Shown: positions 1 through 15,100 of the stretch, one piece after another
How the letters are laid out: each line of letters begins with the position of its first letter
Numbering within the stretch: the stretch's first letter is position 1
The notes under the pieces: model-generated
What the model was told of the DNA's origin: nothing
The model's database searches: none
The model's input: the letters and a program-made list of their open reading frames with translations, nothing else
Assembly: GCA_961205875.1 (NCBI GenBank)
Contig: OY540816.1
Location: 23,818,701-23,882,700, forward strand
DNA length: 64,000 nucleotides
Reading direction: 5' to 3'
Origin: Sialis fuliginosa
Taxonomy: Eukaryota; Arthropoda; Insecta; Megaloptera; Sialidae
Position numbers and translations under genes: made by a program

Positions 1-78
1 TCGATATCGCGAGGAAGCAAAAAGAAGCCGCAGAAAATAATAAAATCGAAACTGAATATTATAATTACTTATATATGG
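1..78 (+). CDS. Possible 3'-side exon of an unseen upstream gene (partial)
   Basis: The first 78 bases are open in the frame starting at base 3 and end in a good splice donor, GTAAGT at 79-84. The translation is Lys/Glu/Asn rich (IARKQKEAAENN near its start), which is compatible with a charged or coiled-coil stretch. I found no matching downstream exon before the receptor gene. This may be a real exon of a gene entering from the left or a chance open stretch in AT-rich DNA. No product can be named. Confidence 0.2.
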
Positions 79-2585
79 GTAAGTATATGTATATTTCGTG
101 AAAGGTTAATTTTACGTTAAGTAGCTTTCTTTTGCGTCGATTATTTCTAGGAAAATATCGCCTTAAGAATTTCATTAGACATTTTCCCGGATTATTATAT
201 ACATAAACATTCCAGACTTCTCCCTCGGGCAATTTTCATACATAAATAATCGACATATTTTTTTCGCTTTTATTTTCTCTTGTTTTCCCCTTTTGCCGAT
301 AAAAAAAAGTATTATTATGGTACAATGGTATTAATATGGTACAAATAATTATTCCCTATGTAGGTACCGTAATAAAACATTTATTATAATTGTAAATTGT
401 AAGGGTTGTTCTAAAACAAAAACTTTAAATACATAAAAATATTTTTATTTTTTAAATAAATATATACATATTATCAAAATAAATTTTATTGTAAATTTCG
501 TGAATATAAACTCATTTTAATAATAATAAAAAATATTTTATTTCACTTTTTTATACATACAGGTTTTTTACAGTATTTTTTCCTTTTAAAATAAATTTAT
601 TTGTATCAAAATATATATCAAACTAATTGAAAAATTCATTATAATCACATAATAATAATAAAGTTCACTTTATTATTATTTAAAAAAAAAATTCTGAATC
701 TAAAAATTTTATGGTAAAATATGAACTAAAATTTATATATCTGTATATACGTAGTGAACTTATAAAAACTGCAAATCAACATATTCATAAATTCAATGAA
801 ATATAAGTTAATATATAACAATTAATGTATATTTACATCTAATAAATCAATTATATCTCATAACTAAGTCTATATTTGATTTAAAATAAAGAAAACATAA
901 TTAAATTATTTAATTAATTAATTAGAATTTAAATTTGGCGCCTGACAATTAATTGTTAATGGCGGATTTTACAATAACCTAACACATGTTGTTCATCTTT
1001 TAATCAATTTATTGAACTTAATTCGGGATTTCAGTGTTTGATTTATTAATTATAGTGATTTGAAAGTTATATAAAGGTATTGCAAATGCTGTGAACTTGT
1101 CCATACGTTAATAATTAACAAAAAATTATAATATTGCATCGGTGTGACAGTGGCTAGCGCGTAATCCTAGACTTTAATAGGTTTATCCTGTTGATCCCGT
1201 TATGATATTCAATGACATTGTGTTTTCAACTTAATTAAATGTGTGTATTAAATGTTGGAATACTTTAAAATGTGTTCAGTGGTTTTGATTTATTAAATAT
1301 TCCGAAAAACAAATCGCGTGTAGAATGCAGACCGAATGGCGTCGGTTTTCAGTTATCCTTTTTTAAAGTTTTGGTGAAGTTTACAAAGTTTATATATGTT
1401 TCCTAAAGTTCATTAGTAAACTATAATGTTCGTCTAATAGTGTGAAGGTGTTTTATTACCTGATCACTTCTTAATTTGTGATTATCTTTACAAAAATAAA
1501 TCGTAAGAAAATGGCGCGAATAGTGACACAGTATATTTTTACAATTTTATGTGATTATTGTGTTTTAATAATAAGAAATAATGTGCTATTTATCTAATAT
1601 AATGTGTCTTTTAAGTGATGAAATACTTGTGTACGTGTTTAAATCTTTTTTTCTTATTATAATCTGAAAACTAAGTGTGAAGATCTTATGGCGCCAAATG
1701 TCAATAAGGTAAAATGTTATATTTTCAGTTTTATTGCATTGTTCTATAATAAAAGTTGGATGTTTTGTGTTATTTACTTAGTAAAGTGTTTCTATCAAGT
1801 CTTAGAATACTCATGTAACAACTTAATCCATTATCTTTAACAATAATCAAATAATCATAAAGACAAATTTTGTTGGTTAAATAATACATTTTCTACATCA
1901 AACCTCTCAAATTAAAACAAACTATTTTATAAATAATAAAATACAGCATCTGTACTAAAGGGATGTATATTTATCTTCGTGCTTAATGCGCTAAATCAAT
2001 TAAAATACTTAAAAACAAATAATATAATCCTAATGTTTACATATGTAGTTCAAGCAATTACTTACAGATGTCGCTACCTGTCAAAAACAATATTTACAAT
2101 AGTTTTAATTTTTATACTAGATCGTGAAACTTGTATTTTATATTATTACATATTTTAATATTTCCTGACTTCTAGGTGTAAGTCTTGTCTTCTTGGACGT
2201 ACATTCATTATGTAATATTGTAGTACGTATCTACATATATAACAGTGTTTATTGATGTTCAGATGGATACTTTTTATAGAAATAACGGCCTAAAAGAGAA
2301 TACAAATAAATAAATAAAAACCAATAATTACAGGCATTTCATCTCCAATTAAATAAAATACATCAAATATTGTCATGAAATAAAGAAACGGATATTACAA
2401 ATAAATTCATTCACTTTATTATACAGGCTGTCTCAAAAGTCATTACCTATACTTACTTTGATGGGAATTTAAAATTATTTGTACTTTTTTGATTAGTTAT
2501 TATTACAATTAATTTGTACTATATTTTTCAAAAATTCTAAACAATAATTCCGTAGTCCACGCGAGTGAAGCCGCGCAGGCACAGT
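79..2585. other. Non-coding AT-rich stretch
   Basis: No open frame of useful length on either strand and no RNA gene recognised. Positions 930-1720 are somewhat less repetitive and contain several GGCGC-containing words (for example near 936, 1512 and 1690). I could not tie them to a promoter or exon. Confidence 0.5.
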
Positions 2586-2587
2586 TA

Positions 2588-3106
2588 GTAAGGTAAGGGC
2601 ACCAGTTATGGCCGCTATAAGAGCAAGTTTTCGTTTTTTTTTTTTTGATTAATTGGCTTGTTTTTTGTAATTTTCATGAACTCATGTTACTAATAAAACA
2701 ACTAACTCTTTATTTAATCAATTTAATTACCAAAGTCCGTTTGTTATTTAAATTATAGCCTTTTATTGTGTTTATGTTTTTTCTCCAGTAATAGATAAAG
2801 TAAAACCAGTAATGTGCACGCAGTGATGGACACTTGCTATTGATAAGTACTACGACACAAAATATATAAAAGAAAGAATCGTCAAATTTGAAACAATGTA
2901 AAATAATTGCTATGATGATATAATAATTAATAAATAAATTAGTTTAAATGTCCACCATTTTGACACCTATTGGCCTCATGTGATCAAATCACGCTGTAAA
3001 ACAGTTAAATGTATATAGATTAATATTCAGAAATGGTAGTAATCAAATATCAACACATGTTTCTAATTCAGTACTGGGGTTCTTGCCAAGACTGGTGCCA
3101 GTACCT
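2588..3106 (+). mobile_element. Non-autonomous DNA transposon (MITE family A), near-complete copy
   Basis: A ~520-bp element with imperfect terminal inverted repeats. The left end reads GGTAAGGGCACCAGTTATGG and the right end, read inward, GGTACTGGCACCAGTCTTGG. It has no coding capacity. The same internal sequence recurs in inverse orientation at 10781-11262 and in an interrupted copy at 4241-4960. End fragments lie near 7113, 10300, 14342, 17050, 23120 and 57340. The superfamily is not clear from the termini and I could not settle the target duplication. Confidence 0.7.
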
Positions 3107-3144
3107 TAAAAAACAAAATCTTCAATATTACATTGATTGCATTC

Positions 3145-6100
3145 TCACAGCCTGCGTTTGTTAACAATCCGTAGCAACGCCTCCGCGATCAGAACGCCAG
3201 CGCTTGTCCCAAGTCCGATCAACAGAACGTAAAACGCACCCTGCAAGTGCGACAGAGAGAGCGCTATAACGCCGCTGTCCTCCTCGTCGCTTGCCTCGTA
3301 CACGTTCACATCTGCGACGTCTCTCTCTACGCTAGCCAGATCCGCGTTGTAGCGTCTCATGAACTGTTTCTTAGTGAACTCTAACAACCTGGTAGAGGGA
3401 ATAGAGACATACATACAAAGTGATGAATACTGATGAATTCGGGAAGCTGGATTTATTTAACAGATTTTGGCATATGTTCACAAGAAAGTACGTAAAAATG
3501 TCTGCAATTAAAAAAAATAAAATTTACCCTACGCCGTTTTCTCATTAAATGGCGAGCTTTTCCATTTTTTTCAAAAATGGCCGATTGTGGGTGTAAAAAT
3601 CAAATTTTATTTTTGAAAATTTTATCATGTATTTCTAAACATAAAAATACATATTTCGTCTTATTTTCGTAAAAATCCCTTCATTTTTACGTTAATTATT
3701 GCATTATTAGTGATAAAAAAAGTTTTTTGACATTTTTTTTATTTTTGAGGTTAGGATGCGTTTGAAAAGTAACGTTACCTATGCAGTTCTATAGTCTATT
3801 AACTTTTTTTTATTTTCCTACGACCTATAGAACCGGAGATATTTCAAAAACAGTGTAGCGATACACTTGAAATGTATCAAAAATGCACAATTATGCAATT
3901 TTCTCGGGACGCACATTTTTGATTTTCAACTCATCTTGGAACATATAAAGAGAAAATCCAATGCATCAGTTGAAAATGCTAATTTCCCTCTACTAACCCG
4001 CTACAAGTGACCCGCAGTATAACGCTGTTGACGCGCTCCAGTAAAGGGAACCCCTTGCTCGTCGCCATCTCTATCGGGAACTGGACGACGCTTGTTCTGA
4101 ATGTGTAGATCTGAGCTTGGCCTGTAGTTTTACTCCGGTATTGTCCCGCTGTGAACTCCATGTATACCCTGGACACGGCGACACCCAGGTCTCTCTCGGA
4201 GACGACCTGCAGGTAGAGGGGACATTAATAATACATAAATAAGGTAAATGCACCAGTTATGGCCGCTATATCGTTGTTTTTTTGTAATTCTCATGAACTC
4301 ATGTTAGTAATAAAACAAATAACTCTTTATTTAATCAATTTAATTACCAAAGTCCGTTTGTTTTTACTTTCTTATACTAATGTATATGAAATATACATTA
4401 GTATAAGTAAGTATAGTGAAGCCGATTTTTTTCGAACCTCAGAATTGACGGAATTATCTATTTTGACCTTCCCTGAATACATTCTGACTATTTTCGCCAT
4501 AATGTCTGTGTGTCCGTCTGTCTGTCTGTCTGTCTGTAAGCGCTGTAACTCAAATACGACAAATCGTAGAAGGGTGATATTTTATATTTAAGATTAATTT
4601 TTGGCTGAGAAGAAAATGTCATATTTTTGAAAACGATCTTTCAACCGGATACGGATGTTTACCTACGTCGATTTTTTAATTTTTCGAATTACTCTGAAAC
4701 AGTGCGAAATAGAGAAAAATGGTAAAGTTAAATATAGTTTATAAATATCACGTATACTATCCACAGTTAAGATTACGTATAAGAAAGTCCCGTGGTTCCC
4801 AAGGCAGATATTTTAAATTATAGATTATAGCCTTGTATTTTGTTCATGTTTTTTCTCCAGTAATGACAAAGGTGAAATTAGTATGAGCACGCAGTGATGG
4901 ACACTTGCTAATGATAAGTACTACGACACAAAAGATAAAAGAAAGAATTGTCAAATTAAAAAAAGAAATGTTAATTTTCGTAAATTAATATTATAATATT
5001 ATTAAAATTAATTTAAGTGAAATTCAAGTAAATTTTCCAATAGTTAATTGGAAATTTGTGTTTTTAAATGAATTATAAATCCCCTAGAGCTAGGTTGGGC
5101 ATTGGGCCGTTAGTTCATCAAGTGAAATATAAACACAATATTAATATATGAAATAATTGTTCAAATAAAAATTTACTAATTAAACCTTTCTTAGAAAATT
5201 ATGTATGGTAATTGGAGAATCTGTCTTAATGTTTTTATTAACTTCCCATATTGTAATCGATCCAAAAATCAAAATAAAAAATTTGAATATATTTTTACTT
5301 TTTAAGATCATTGTAGTATATTTACACTATTTATGTACTAAGAATTATGTACATATTATATACAATAAATAATCATTATTCAAGTATTTATAGTCATACC
5401 ATGTTGGGAAGTTGATTGTGTGGAATTAAAGGGTCGAATCCACGGCTTGTTTAATTTTTTGAAGTCGGTTAAAAATCAAAATTTTGATAGATTGTATTTG
5501 TATTTTTTTATTCAATAAAATTGACTTTTACACCTATTCGTGCATCGGTTCGGAGACATCCTGTATATTCAAAAAAATTAGAGGTAAAAACTATTTCTTT
5601 CATTACAAAAAATGTTTTAATAATTAGTAACCAAATACTTTTTAACTAAAAAAGAGATAACGTAATTAAGTAAAAAAGGTAAATATTTTTTTGTCTCCCA
5701 TTTGTATTAAAAAGGTAAAACGCTGAAACCTGCAGCTTTGATATATGAAATTTAAGTAGGCAGACAAAGGTAAAAGGTCACTTAATAAATAACGTTCTGG
5801 TTATCTCTATGTTTGTATAAAAAAGTTTCAATGCCATAAAAATGAACATTTTGTTGAAAATTAATGTAAAATTTAACAGTTGCTGAATTAAATAAAAATG
5901 TAGTTTATATAAGTTAAGTAAGTATATTAGTTAATGGTTTCAGTAACTTATTACTTTCTTATACTCCGGATTTTGATGAAATTATCTATTTTCACCTTCC
6001 CTGAATCCATTCTGACTATTTTCGCCATCATGTCTGTGTGTCTGTCTGTAAGCGCTATAATTCAAATACGACAAATCGTAGAATGGTGAAATTTTATATT

Positions 6101-9100
6101 TAATATTAATTTTTGTCTGGGAAGAAAACGTCCTATTTTTGAAAAACGATCTTTCAACCGGATAAGGATGTTAACCTATTTTGAATTTTTCGAATTACTC
6201 TGAAACAGTGCGAAATAGAGAAAAATGGTCAAGTTAAAAAATGTAGGTAATATCTATATCTATAATTTATGTTCTATTCATTTTTTCGTAAAAACGAATT
6301 TTTGAAAAAAAAAATTTATTATAATTCAAATGGTTCATAACAGAGAAGAAATGTCTGCCATGAGTGTCATGAGACTTTCTTATACGTATTACAGAGATTG
6401 AACAGTGTGTGTGTTTGCCGTAGGTAACATGGGACTTTCTTATACGTAATACTGAGAGTGAACAGTGTAGGTGAATCTAAATAATTACATAAAAAAATTC
6501 TTTCTGGCTAAATCATAAATGTATGGGGAATAAATTATAGATAATAACATACTCGACATTTTTTTCTTATTTAAAAAATCCAAAAATTTACAAGAGTAAA
6601 CATCCGTTTTCAGTTATTACGTTAAAAAAATCACTTGTTATATGATGGAGAGAATAATATTACCTATATTATTCATTTTGTTCTATCTTGTTAGTTTGTC
6701 AGGAATGTTTAAAAAAAAAAAAAGAATCACGTATACTATTCACTGTTAGGATTACGTATAAAAAAGTCCCGTGGTTCCCAAGACAGATATTATACTTTGT
6801 GATAAGTATCAAAATTAGGATATCGACAACAAAAAGTGTGTAATATGTCTCCCTTTTTATAATCTGATATAAATGATGTGTGCTCAAACAAAAGAATGGA
6901 TTATTTGTGACGGAGATGCATACACATTACACATTCTTCCTCTCGCACGCCTGAGGTTATGTAACATGATCCTTTTTATACCTTCTTTCTTTTTAACAAA
7001 AATTTAACAAAAAACTTTCTTATAACTTTTCTCAAACTCCAAACTCTGTTTCAGATAGAAGCTAAATTGTGTTACTCCGCGTGGCGCTCGGTTGACAATG
7101 CGATTATAAGGTACTGGCACCAGTGTTGGACGTGTTAAGAGCAAGGTATACTTGTGGGATCGATCCTTAATATATATATAAAGCTCAACGTCTCGCTGTC
7201 TGTCTGTCTGTCCGTTAGTGCGCTTATCACTCGAGAACCACTTATCCGATTTACGTGTTTTTTTTTTAATTCATAGGTACGTTCTCTGGCCAGGTTATAG
7301 GCTATATTTTTTTACGCTAAGTAACATAACAACTAAGCAGTGACGATAATAGTAAATCAGTCGGAAAAAATTTTGCCATCGGCGCACTGTTTTACAATAC
7401 GCTGCCTAAACCGTTCAATATAGAACAAAATTATGTATTAAAGAATTGTGTTGAATTAAAAGTTCTACAATAAAGTCCGCGACACCATATGTCTAACTTT
7501 TATATTTAAGCCACAATGACTGCTTTTATGTTACAAAGAAAATTACAAATATTTGGGTTCTGTTTACATGAACTTATGACCTGCAAAACATTAATCCTTA
7601 TCGAAATAAATGATTTCATCGTCATAGTTACTTAATGTAGATATAATCTGCCCTTTACAGCATCCAATTTGGTCGTATAGTTTAGGAAATATCTTAAAAT
7701 AAATTTATATACGGTAACATATTAAATGTATGGATTTTTCTTGTTATTACGTCTTTTCCCCTCAGTCCCTTCAAAAACGTACTGACGATGTTGCACTGTA
7801 CATACATCAAATAATAACAAGATCGAAAAAAACAGATTTGCATTTAGAAGTGAGTTCTAAAACATTTCAAATCTCGTTTTTCTTCTGTGCGAGGATAAAA
7901 AGGCAAAATAAACAAAACAAAAAAGATCAAATAAACAAATCTTATCCATGTATTATTATCTTACAAGAAACGGGAACATCACATATGCCAGGCTAGCCCA
8001 TTAAATAAGAATTCTGTAGAAAAACTGCGTAGGTTCAAAACATAAACCTTATTAAATAAAGTTAAAAAAAAATTTTTTAAGAAAAAAAAAAAACTTCAAA
8101 AAAACCTAATAATTAAATGTAAGTAACACTTTTTGATGTTATTTTTTTATTGGTTTGGCGCCAACTTCAAATTTAATTATTATATTTCATTTTTTTGAGT
8201 TTTTTATTTTTTCCTTTTGTGTGGTGTATCTTCAAAGTCCATGTTCAGATTTTGATAAAATGTTTATGGGATCACCTCGAGAGTATTCTCTTTCAAACAA
8301 ACAAAAATTCATCCAAATCTGTGCATATTTGTCGGAGTTATTCTCAAAAATATGTAAATGTTCTTTTTTAAAGTAGGTTAAAAATGAAGATAATATATGG
8401 TGAAATGGAAACATAAGATGAATAATAAAATATCTAACCCTTCTCAAGCACGTATCATAATCCTCGCAAACGACGAGTCTGTCCTGGAGCAGGTCCCTGT
8501 ACTGTTCAATATTCTCGAACAGGGGGACGTCATCCTTGAGGATTCCTAGTTTGAGGTCGCTGTTTAACAACTGCTCGGCTGTTTGTATTTGAGTCTCGTA
8601 GCGTGGATTCGTCAGAAGGCTTATTAGTGACGTTTGGTAAGCGGCGTCCAGATGCAGGGCGAATATTATCCACAGGAGCATCAGGAATCTGGAAATTGAT
8701 AAATCATCTGTGAAAAAATGTAATCGCCAGTGATTTATTTCTTTTTGAGGAGGTTGGGGCGTTTTATTTATTATTTTTACTTTAAAAAATACATTGAAAA
8801 GTATGTAATATTTAAATTTAATAGTTTTTGAAGTCGTAGAAAACTAAGAACTCTATCTGTCTGAAAACATTCCTTTTAATTAGTACTTTCAATGATAATT
8901 ATAACGAACAATGTAGCAAAAACAGTTTATGACATTTTTTTACATTTTTCGTCAACATGAAATAGCTCTTGATATGTATTATCAAGTAGAGAATGTTAGT
9001 GAGAATGGCTACGGAACACAGTCAAGTTTTCTTTCTTAAAAAGTTTTTTTATTATTTTTCAAAAAATGATAAATTTAATTATAGCATACTTACTTTTCAA

Positions 9101-12100
9101 TAAAATCTTTATAATTCAATATATTTCTTGACTTGAAGAGACTTTCAAATTAGAGGGTAAAAAAAATATATTAAAAAAACTTTCTAGAGAAATCATATTT
9201 AGTTCGAGTAAAAGCGAGCGGATTTTAATTTATCGAGGTTCGACTTATAGATGTTCTACTGTGTGTGTAATTTTTTTACATTCGTTAGGTGTGTATTTTG
9301 TTTTAAATTTAAATATTGAAAATAGTTAACTTGGAAATTACTATATTCCAATATAACTGAAAAAAATATTAAACAATTTCTACTTTACAGATTAAATTTA
9401 TAAGTACGGGTAACGCCGGGTCCAAAGCGCTAGTAATTGATATATTAGCTAAAACAGAAATGCATACGTTTCTAACGCGCTATAGCTCACCTGACCAGGC
9501 CAGTTTTAGGTAGCTGTATGACCGCGAACCCTATAAAAACGGGCGCTACATTGAGCGCGGTGTCTTGTAGCTTCTTGTACGCGGCCGCCTCTGTCTCACT
9601 GCACTTTCCGAACGCCCAAGTGCACGCGACGGCGATCAAGTAGGCGCCGAGCACCGCGAGCCACGTGATTGGCTGGAACAGGTCGATCAGGTTACGCCAG
9701 TGCGGGATTCTCTTCGCGTACGGAACACACCTTTAAAATACAAACAAACGTGCACCAGTCTTGGACAATACCTCTTAATGTATTCAATTAGAAATATTTG
9801 TTGTAGGGTCAACTGGGGTAAAAGTGAAACAAAATACAAATCTTTCATGTTTTTTGACGGATACAAATTCATACTTTAATTTTTGCTACTAGATGCTCTT
9901 ATGAATAACCATTTTAAATACTTACGTCATTTGAACTGTACGATACAACACGGACAACAAAAATCAAAAAACTGTGTTTCATATTTAACCTCTAATTTGG
10001 GAAAAAGTGAAACAGGCCTCTATTGGAAAATATTTCTCGAAAAATTAAAAGAATAGCTACTTTGGCAAGTTTGATTTATCTTCTTTGTGGCATATCAATG
10101 TGAAATTGTAACTTTAATTAATATCTGAGCTATACAGAAAGTTATATGCAAAGAATTAACTAACAGACATTGACTAACAGGGTGTAGAAGGGGTGACACA
10201 TCACTTATTAGGCGATTCATATTTTCAGGTTGCTTTATATCAATCAAATATCAACAAATATTTCTAATTTAATACATAAACAAGTGTCCAACACTGGGGT
10301 ATGATCCAAGACGGTGCCAGTATCTTATAAAACATAATAATTTTACTTGAGCACATACATATCTGCGAAACACACTGGTAACAATGTAAACCAATTTTTT
10401 CAGTAAAAAAATAAAATAAATACAGTGAATCCCACAAACGTCTCTGTAAAAAAATATTCATATCTGTCTTCAAAGGCAAAGCAAAAAAAAAAAACAAACA
10501 TATGATATGGCCTTCATTTCATCTTTAAGCTGCTTTCCAAACATTATTTGTTTGTTCAAAGCCGGGACAAATCTGTAGTTACCAATTAACTTGAAAACAT
10601 TTTGTATTTAAATATCAAATGAACCCATATTTGTTTTTATGTTCTTTACCTTTTATTAATATAAAATCCTAACAATACATACATAATACTAATAATATAA
10701 AGAAAACATTCGTATAAGATCTTTTCGAAATAACGACCACAGAATAAATAAACTTATATAGATATTATTATTTATAAGCAGTCTTGGCAAGGACTCCAGT
10801 AATGGTAAATATTTAAATTAAATGTACTGAATTAGAAATATGTGTTGATATTTTATTACTACCATTTTTGAATATTAATCTTTATACATTTAACTGTCTT
10901 ACAGCGTGATTTGATCACATGAGGTCAATAGGTGTCAAAATGGTGGACATTTCAACTAATTATTAGTATAATTTATTTATTAATTATTATATTATCATAG
11001 CAACTGCTTTACATTGTTTCAAATTTGACGATTCTTTCTTTTATATCTTTTGTGTACTTATCATTAGCAAGTGTCCATCACTGCGTGCTCATTACTGGTT
11101 TTAAAAAACATGAACAAAATAAAAAACTATAATATAAAAAAACAAACTATATTTGCTGAGTTTGGTAATTAAATTGATTAAATAAAGAGTTAGTTGTTTT
11201 ATTAGTAAAAAAACCGAAAACTTGCTCTTATAGCGGCCATAACTGGCGCCTTTACCTTATAGAAAGATAAGAAAATTAATATTTTTTAAACAAACAAATG
11301 TTTTATACCATATTAATGACAAAGTTGACAACCTTATTAACTAATACATGTTTAAGGGGTGTGTATTTTATGACCTATATTTTATTCGGGCTATCAATTG
11401 CCCGCCCGCGTAACCGGGCCTGTAAGTTTAGCTGGTGTTTGCAATAATATAATTTAACTTGATACACGTATTATAACTTTATAGATAGAAGAGCACCTCC
11501 TGACATATGTATACCATATTATGTTGTTTAATGCTGTAAGGCAACCTAATAACTTCCACTCTCTGATGTTCTGCAGAACTATTGTGGGTCTCTATATATG
11601 TATGTGCATGTTTCTATTTTAATACGTTGTCAAGACGGGGGTTTACCTAACATGTATTAAATCTAACGAATATAATATTGCCAAAGCTTACAATTTAGTG
11701 CGAACTATAAAATTAATTAATTCAAATTAAAAATAGGCTATCGTATTTGACTAACAAGTAGTTTTAAAGTTAGAAAACGCAAATGCTAACCTAACGCTAC
11801 TCATGAGTGTCGTTCTCTCACAGCTTTTACGACATTTCTCTATAATGATTTCATTGTCTGCGTGTTTTTGAGATCGCTAATGACGATTTATTAACAAGAT
11901 TCAGAATGATAAATACAAAATCGTAAAAGTTTCAAACACTTTATATAACGCCACTTGCGAAGTTTATTAAAAACAATAATATTTGTATTTTTTTTAACTA
12001 ATACATTGGTATAACAATAGATGTGTACCGGAATTCTAACTCGTCTTATTTTCTTGTTTTTTAGTCGATATTTGTATGACGAGTTGAAGTTCACTGCAGG

Positions 12101-15100
12101 AAATATCACTAAAAATTTTTGAATTTTTGATTTCGTTAAAAGTATGATTATTGTATAGAAAATGAGGTAAAAAGTTGTTTGTTTCAAACCGCAGGTCTGT
12201 ATCTCAAACCGTTCTCGAGATATAGCCTCTCAAAGTTTCAGTTTTTAAAAAATTTTGAAGAAAAATGGCCCTAACTTTTGAACGCGTGGTCGGAATTGAT
12301 TTTAGTTGACGGATTTGGAATCAGCGTGTCAAAATCCATATAATGACATGTATAATACCTTAAAACTCGGAAAAAAAAATTTCGCGAAAAATCGAAAAAA
12401 TTCAAAGGGGTATACCTTAAAAAAATGTCGATTTTTGGCCAAAATTTTTTTGTCGGATTTTAAAGTATTATAAATATATAAAAAATATATAAAATAATAA
12501 ATAATAAAAATATATAAAAGTATATAAATTTTGACACGCTGATTTCAAATCCGTCAACTAAAATCAATTCCGACCACGCGTTCAAAAGTTATGCCCTTTT
12601 TTCTCCAAAAATTTAAAAAAATTAAAAATTTGAGAGGCTATATCTCGAGAACGATTTGAGATACAGACCTGCGGTTTGAAACAAACAACTTTTCACGTTA
12701 TTTTCTATACAATAAACATACTTTTAACGAAATCAAAGTTTCGAAATTTTTTAGTGAAATTTCCTGAGTGAACTTCAACTCGTCATACAAATATCGACTA
12801 AAATACAAAAGAATAAGACGTAGAATCATTTAATTACTATATAAATATATAAGAATTTATTTAAAAAAGTAAAAGCTTGAACTTAAAGTGTTTTATAACT
12901 TGTTTTTTTGTTGTTAATAGGAGGGGGAGGATTGACAAAATATGCCTCGCCTCTGTTGTTTCTATATTTGAGAACATTGTTGAAATATTTCAAATACATA
13001 ACGTATTGTAGTGAATTCCGGTACACATCTGAATATAATTAACTAGTAGTACCATATATGGCACCGCATGCTTCCAATGAGCTAGTGATTGTAACTAACC
13101 ACGTGATGGTATCGTCCAGATAGGGCAGCGTGTGGTCCAGCACCTTGCGTCTCTCTGTCTCGGCGGCGAGCGCGCCAACAGCCACGTCAACACTGGCGGT
13201 GGTTAGCGCCGCGACGGCCGCCGTCACCGCGTTGTCTGCCGTCGGCGTCGTGCTAACCGCCAGCGTTACATTGATCGTGTCCGCTATCAGCTGCAACAGG
13301 TACATCTCTAGACCTTCCACTTGAGTATTCACTTGTTGCAGCAGCGTTGTGCCTGTGTCAAGGGTTATTATAACAACATACATACATGTCATATACAGAA
13401 TGTACAGGGGTACTTTTATAACAATGTTACTCGCTTAAGGATGTATGGCAGGTATCTAATTTCAACGAGAAATAGTTGAAATTTGGAGAAGTTACTCCTT
13501 TATAAATCTTAAGTACCTACACAAAATTTCAAAAAGTTTTACAACATAGTTTCAAAGTTATTATTTTTTAAAGTAACATGGGCTCTTATGGCAGAAATTT
13601 TCACAACACGTCACTTACATATTTAGCAACAAGTTTCATAAAAAAAATTATACGCATACAGAACTAAATTGTGAGAGAAAAAATAATTATTGTTGAAAAA
13701 TATTGAAAAAAAAAATGGCGTACTGAAATATAATGATTTGTTTTTATTACATATTTTTTCATATATGTAAACATAAGAAGTACTAATATTGTTATTTTCA
13801 TTACATTTGTATGTTCCACATATGTTCTACATAAATAGTGTTATTTAAAAATATTTTAATTTATAAAATAAAAAAATTCTTAAAAAATATTTAAATTTTT
13901 TCCATTAAGTACATTTCAAAACTCACCATTATTAATCTTCGAATACTTATCCCAGTCCGGCACGATGACGTAAGGCGGGGTATGCATCACGTGAACTCTA
14001 ACCGGACATCCGTTCAGATTGAGCGGGACCTTGTTAGGGTAGAGGCCCAGAGTGGCCCGCGGCTTACCACGCGTGCAGACGCCTAGCTTGAACGGTTTCT
14101 GATTACGATCTTCACAATGACCCAGCGAGTAAGGGTACCACGTGTACAGACCCAATCGCTCCAGACCTTCGACAGGGTCAGGGATCATCACCACCACGTT
14201 AACTGCCTGAAAATAAGCCACTCAAGTGTCAGTTAATTAATAACTGTTTTATTTTGCACATTATAATATCGGTTGAAAATATACTTGATCTTATTTTAAA
14301 TAAAAAATGTATACGGCGACATGAATATTAAAGTTAGATAAGGTACTGGCACCAGTCTTGGACGCTTTGAGAGAAAGGTATACTCCCGGGAGAAAATTTA
14401 GATCTGAAGTGATCAAATTAAATTTTGATAGATCTGCATTCTGAGATAAAATAATATTTTTCACTGGTTTTTGATCTGTGGAGATCTGCAAAGATCTTTA
14501 AAGATCGTTGTAGATCGTGATACGTAGATCAAACGTTGAAAGAGTGTACTACCGAGATGTTCCCATATAAAATCAGAATCTGACAATGGACTTAAAAGAT
14601 ACGCCTTTTTTTAAGTTAGTTTTATTTTTTTCTTTAAAAAGTTTTTTTATTTTTCCCTTTTGAGTTGCGGTCAGATTCTAATAAAATTTATATGGGATCA
14701 CCTCGGGAGTATTCTCTTTCAAACAAAACAAAAATCATCCAAATCTGTGCATATTTGTCGGAGTTATTCCCAAAATTGGGAACCTCCTCCTATCGGTTAA
14801 AAATCATGACAGAAAAAACTTGTTTCCTGGGTGTAAGCCACGCGTCATTTTTTTGTACTGAATTTTGATAAATCCCAACTTAAAAAAGGGTAAAACATAT
14901 TTGAATCACTACTTGTTATTAAATGTAGGTATATATAATTAGTTAGAAGGATAATTATATACCTGTCGTTTCCACACGATATCGAAAGCCGCAGTGACCA
15001 CGTCCGAGTGACGTGTATTCACGTCATTCATGAGCAGGACGAGGAAGCGCGCGTGCGGGTTCCACGACAACAGCGACGTCAGGTGTGTCAGTGTGGCGTC

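Noticed and set aside
5429..5447. GGGTCGAATCCAC word resembling a tRNA T-arm
   Set aside because: No acceptor stem, D-arm or anticodon arm around it; no tRNA gene was found in the window.
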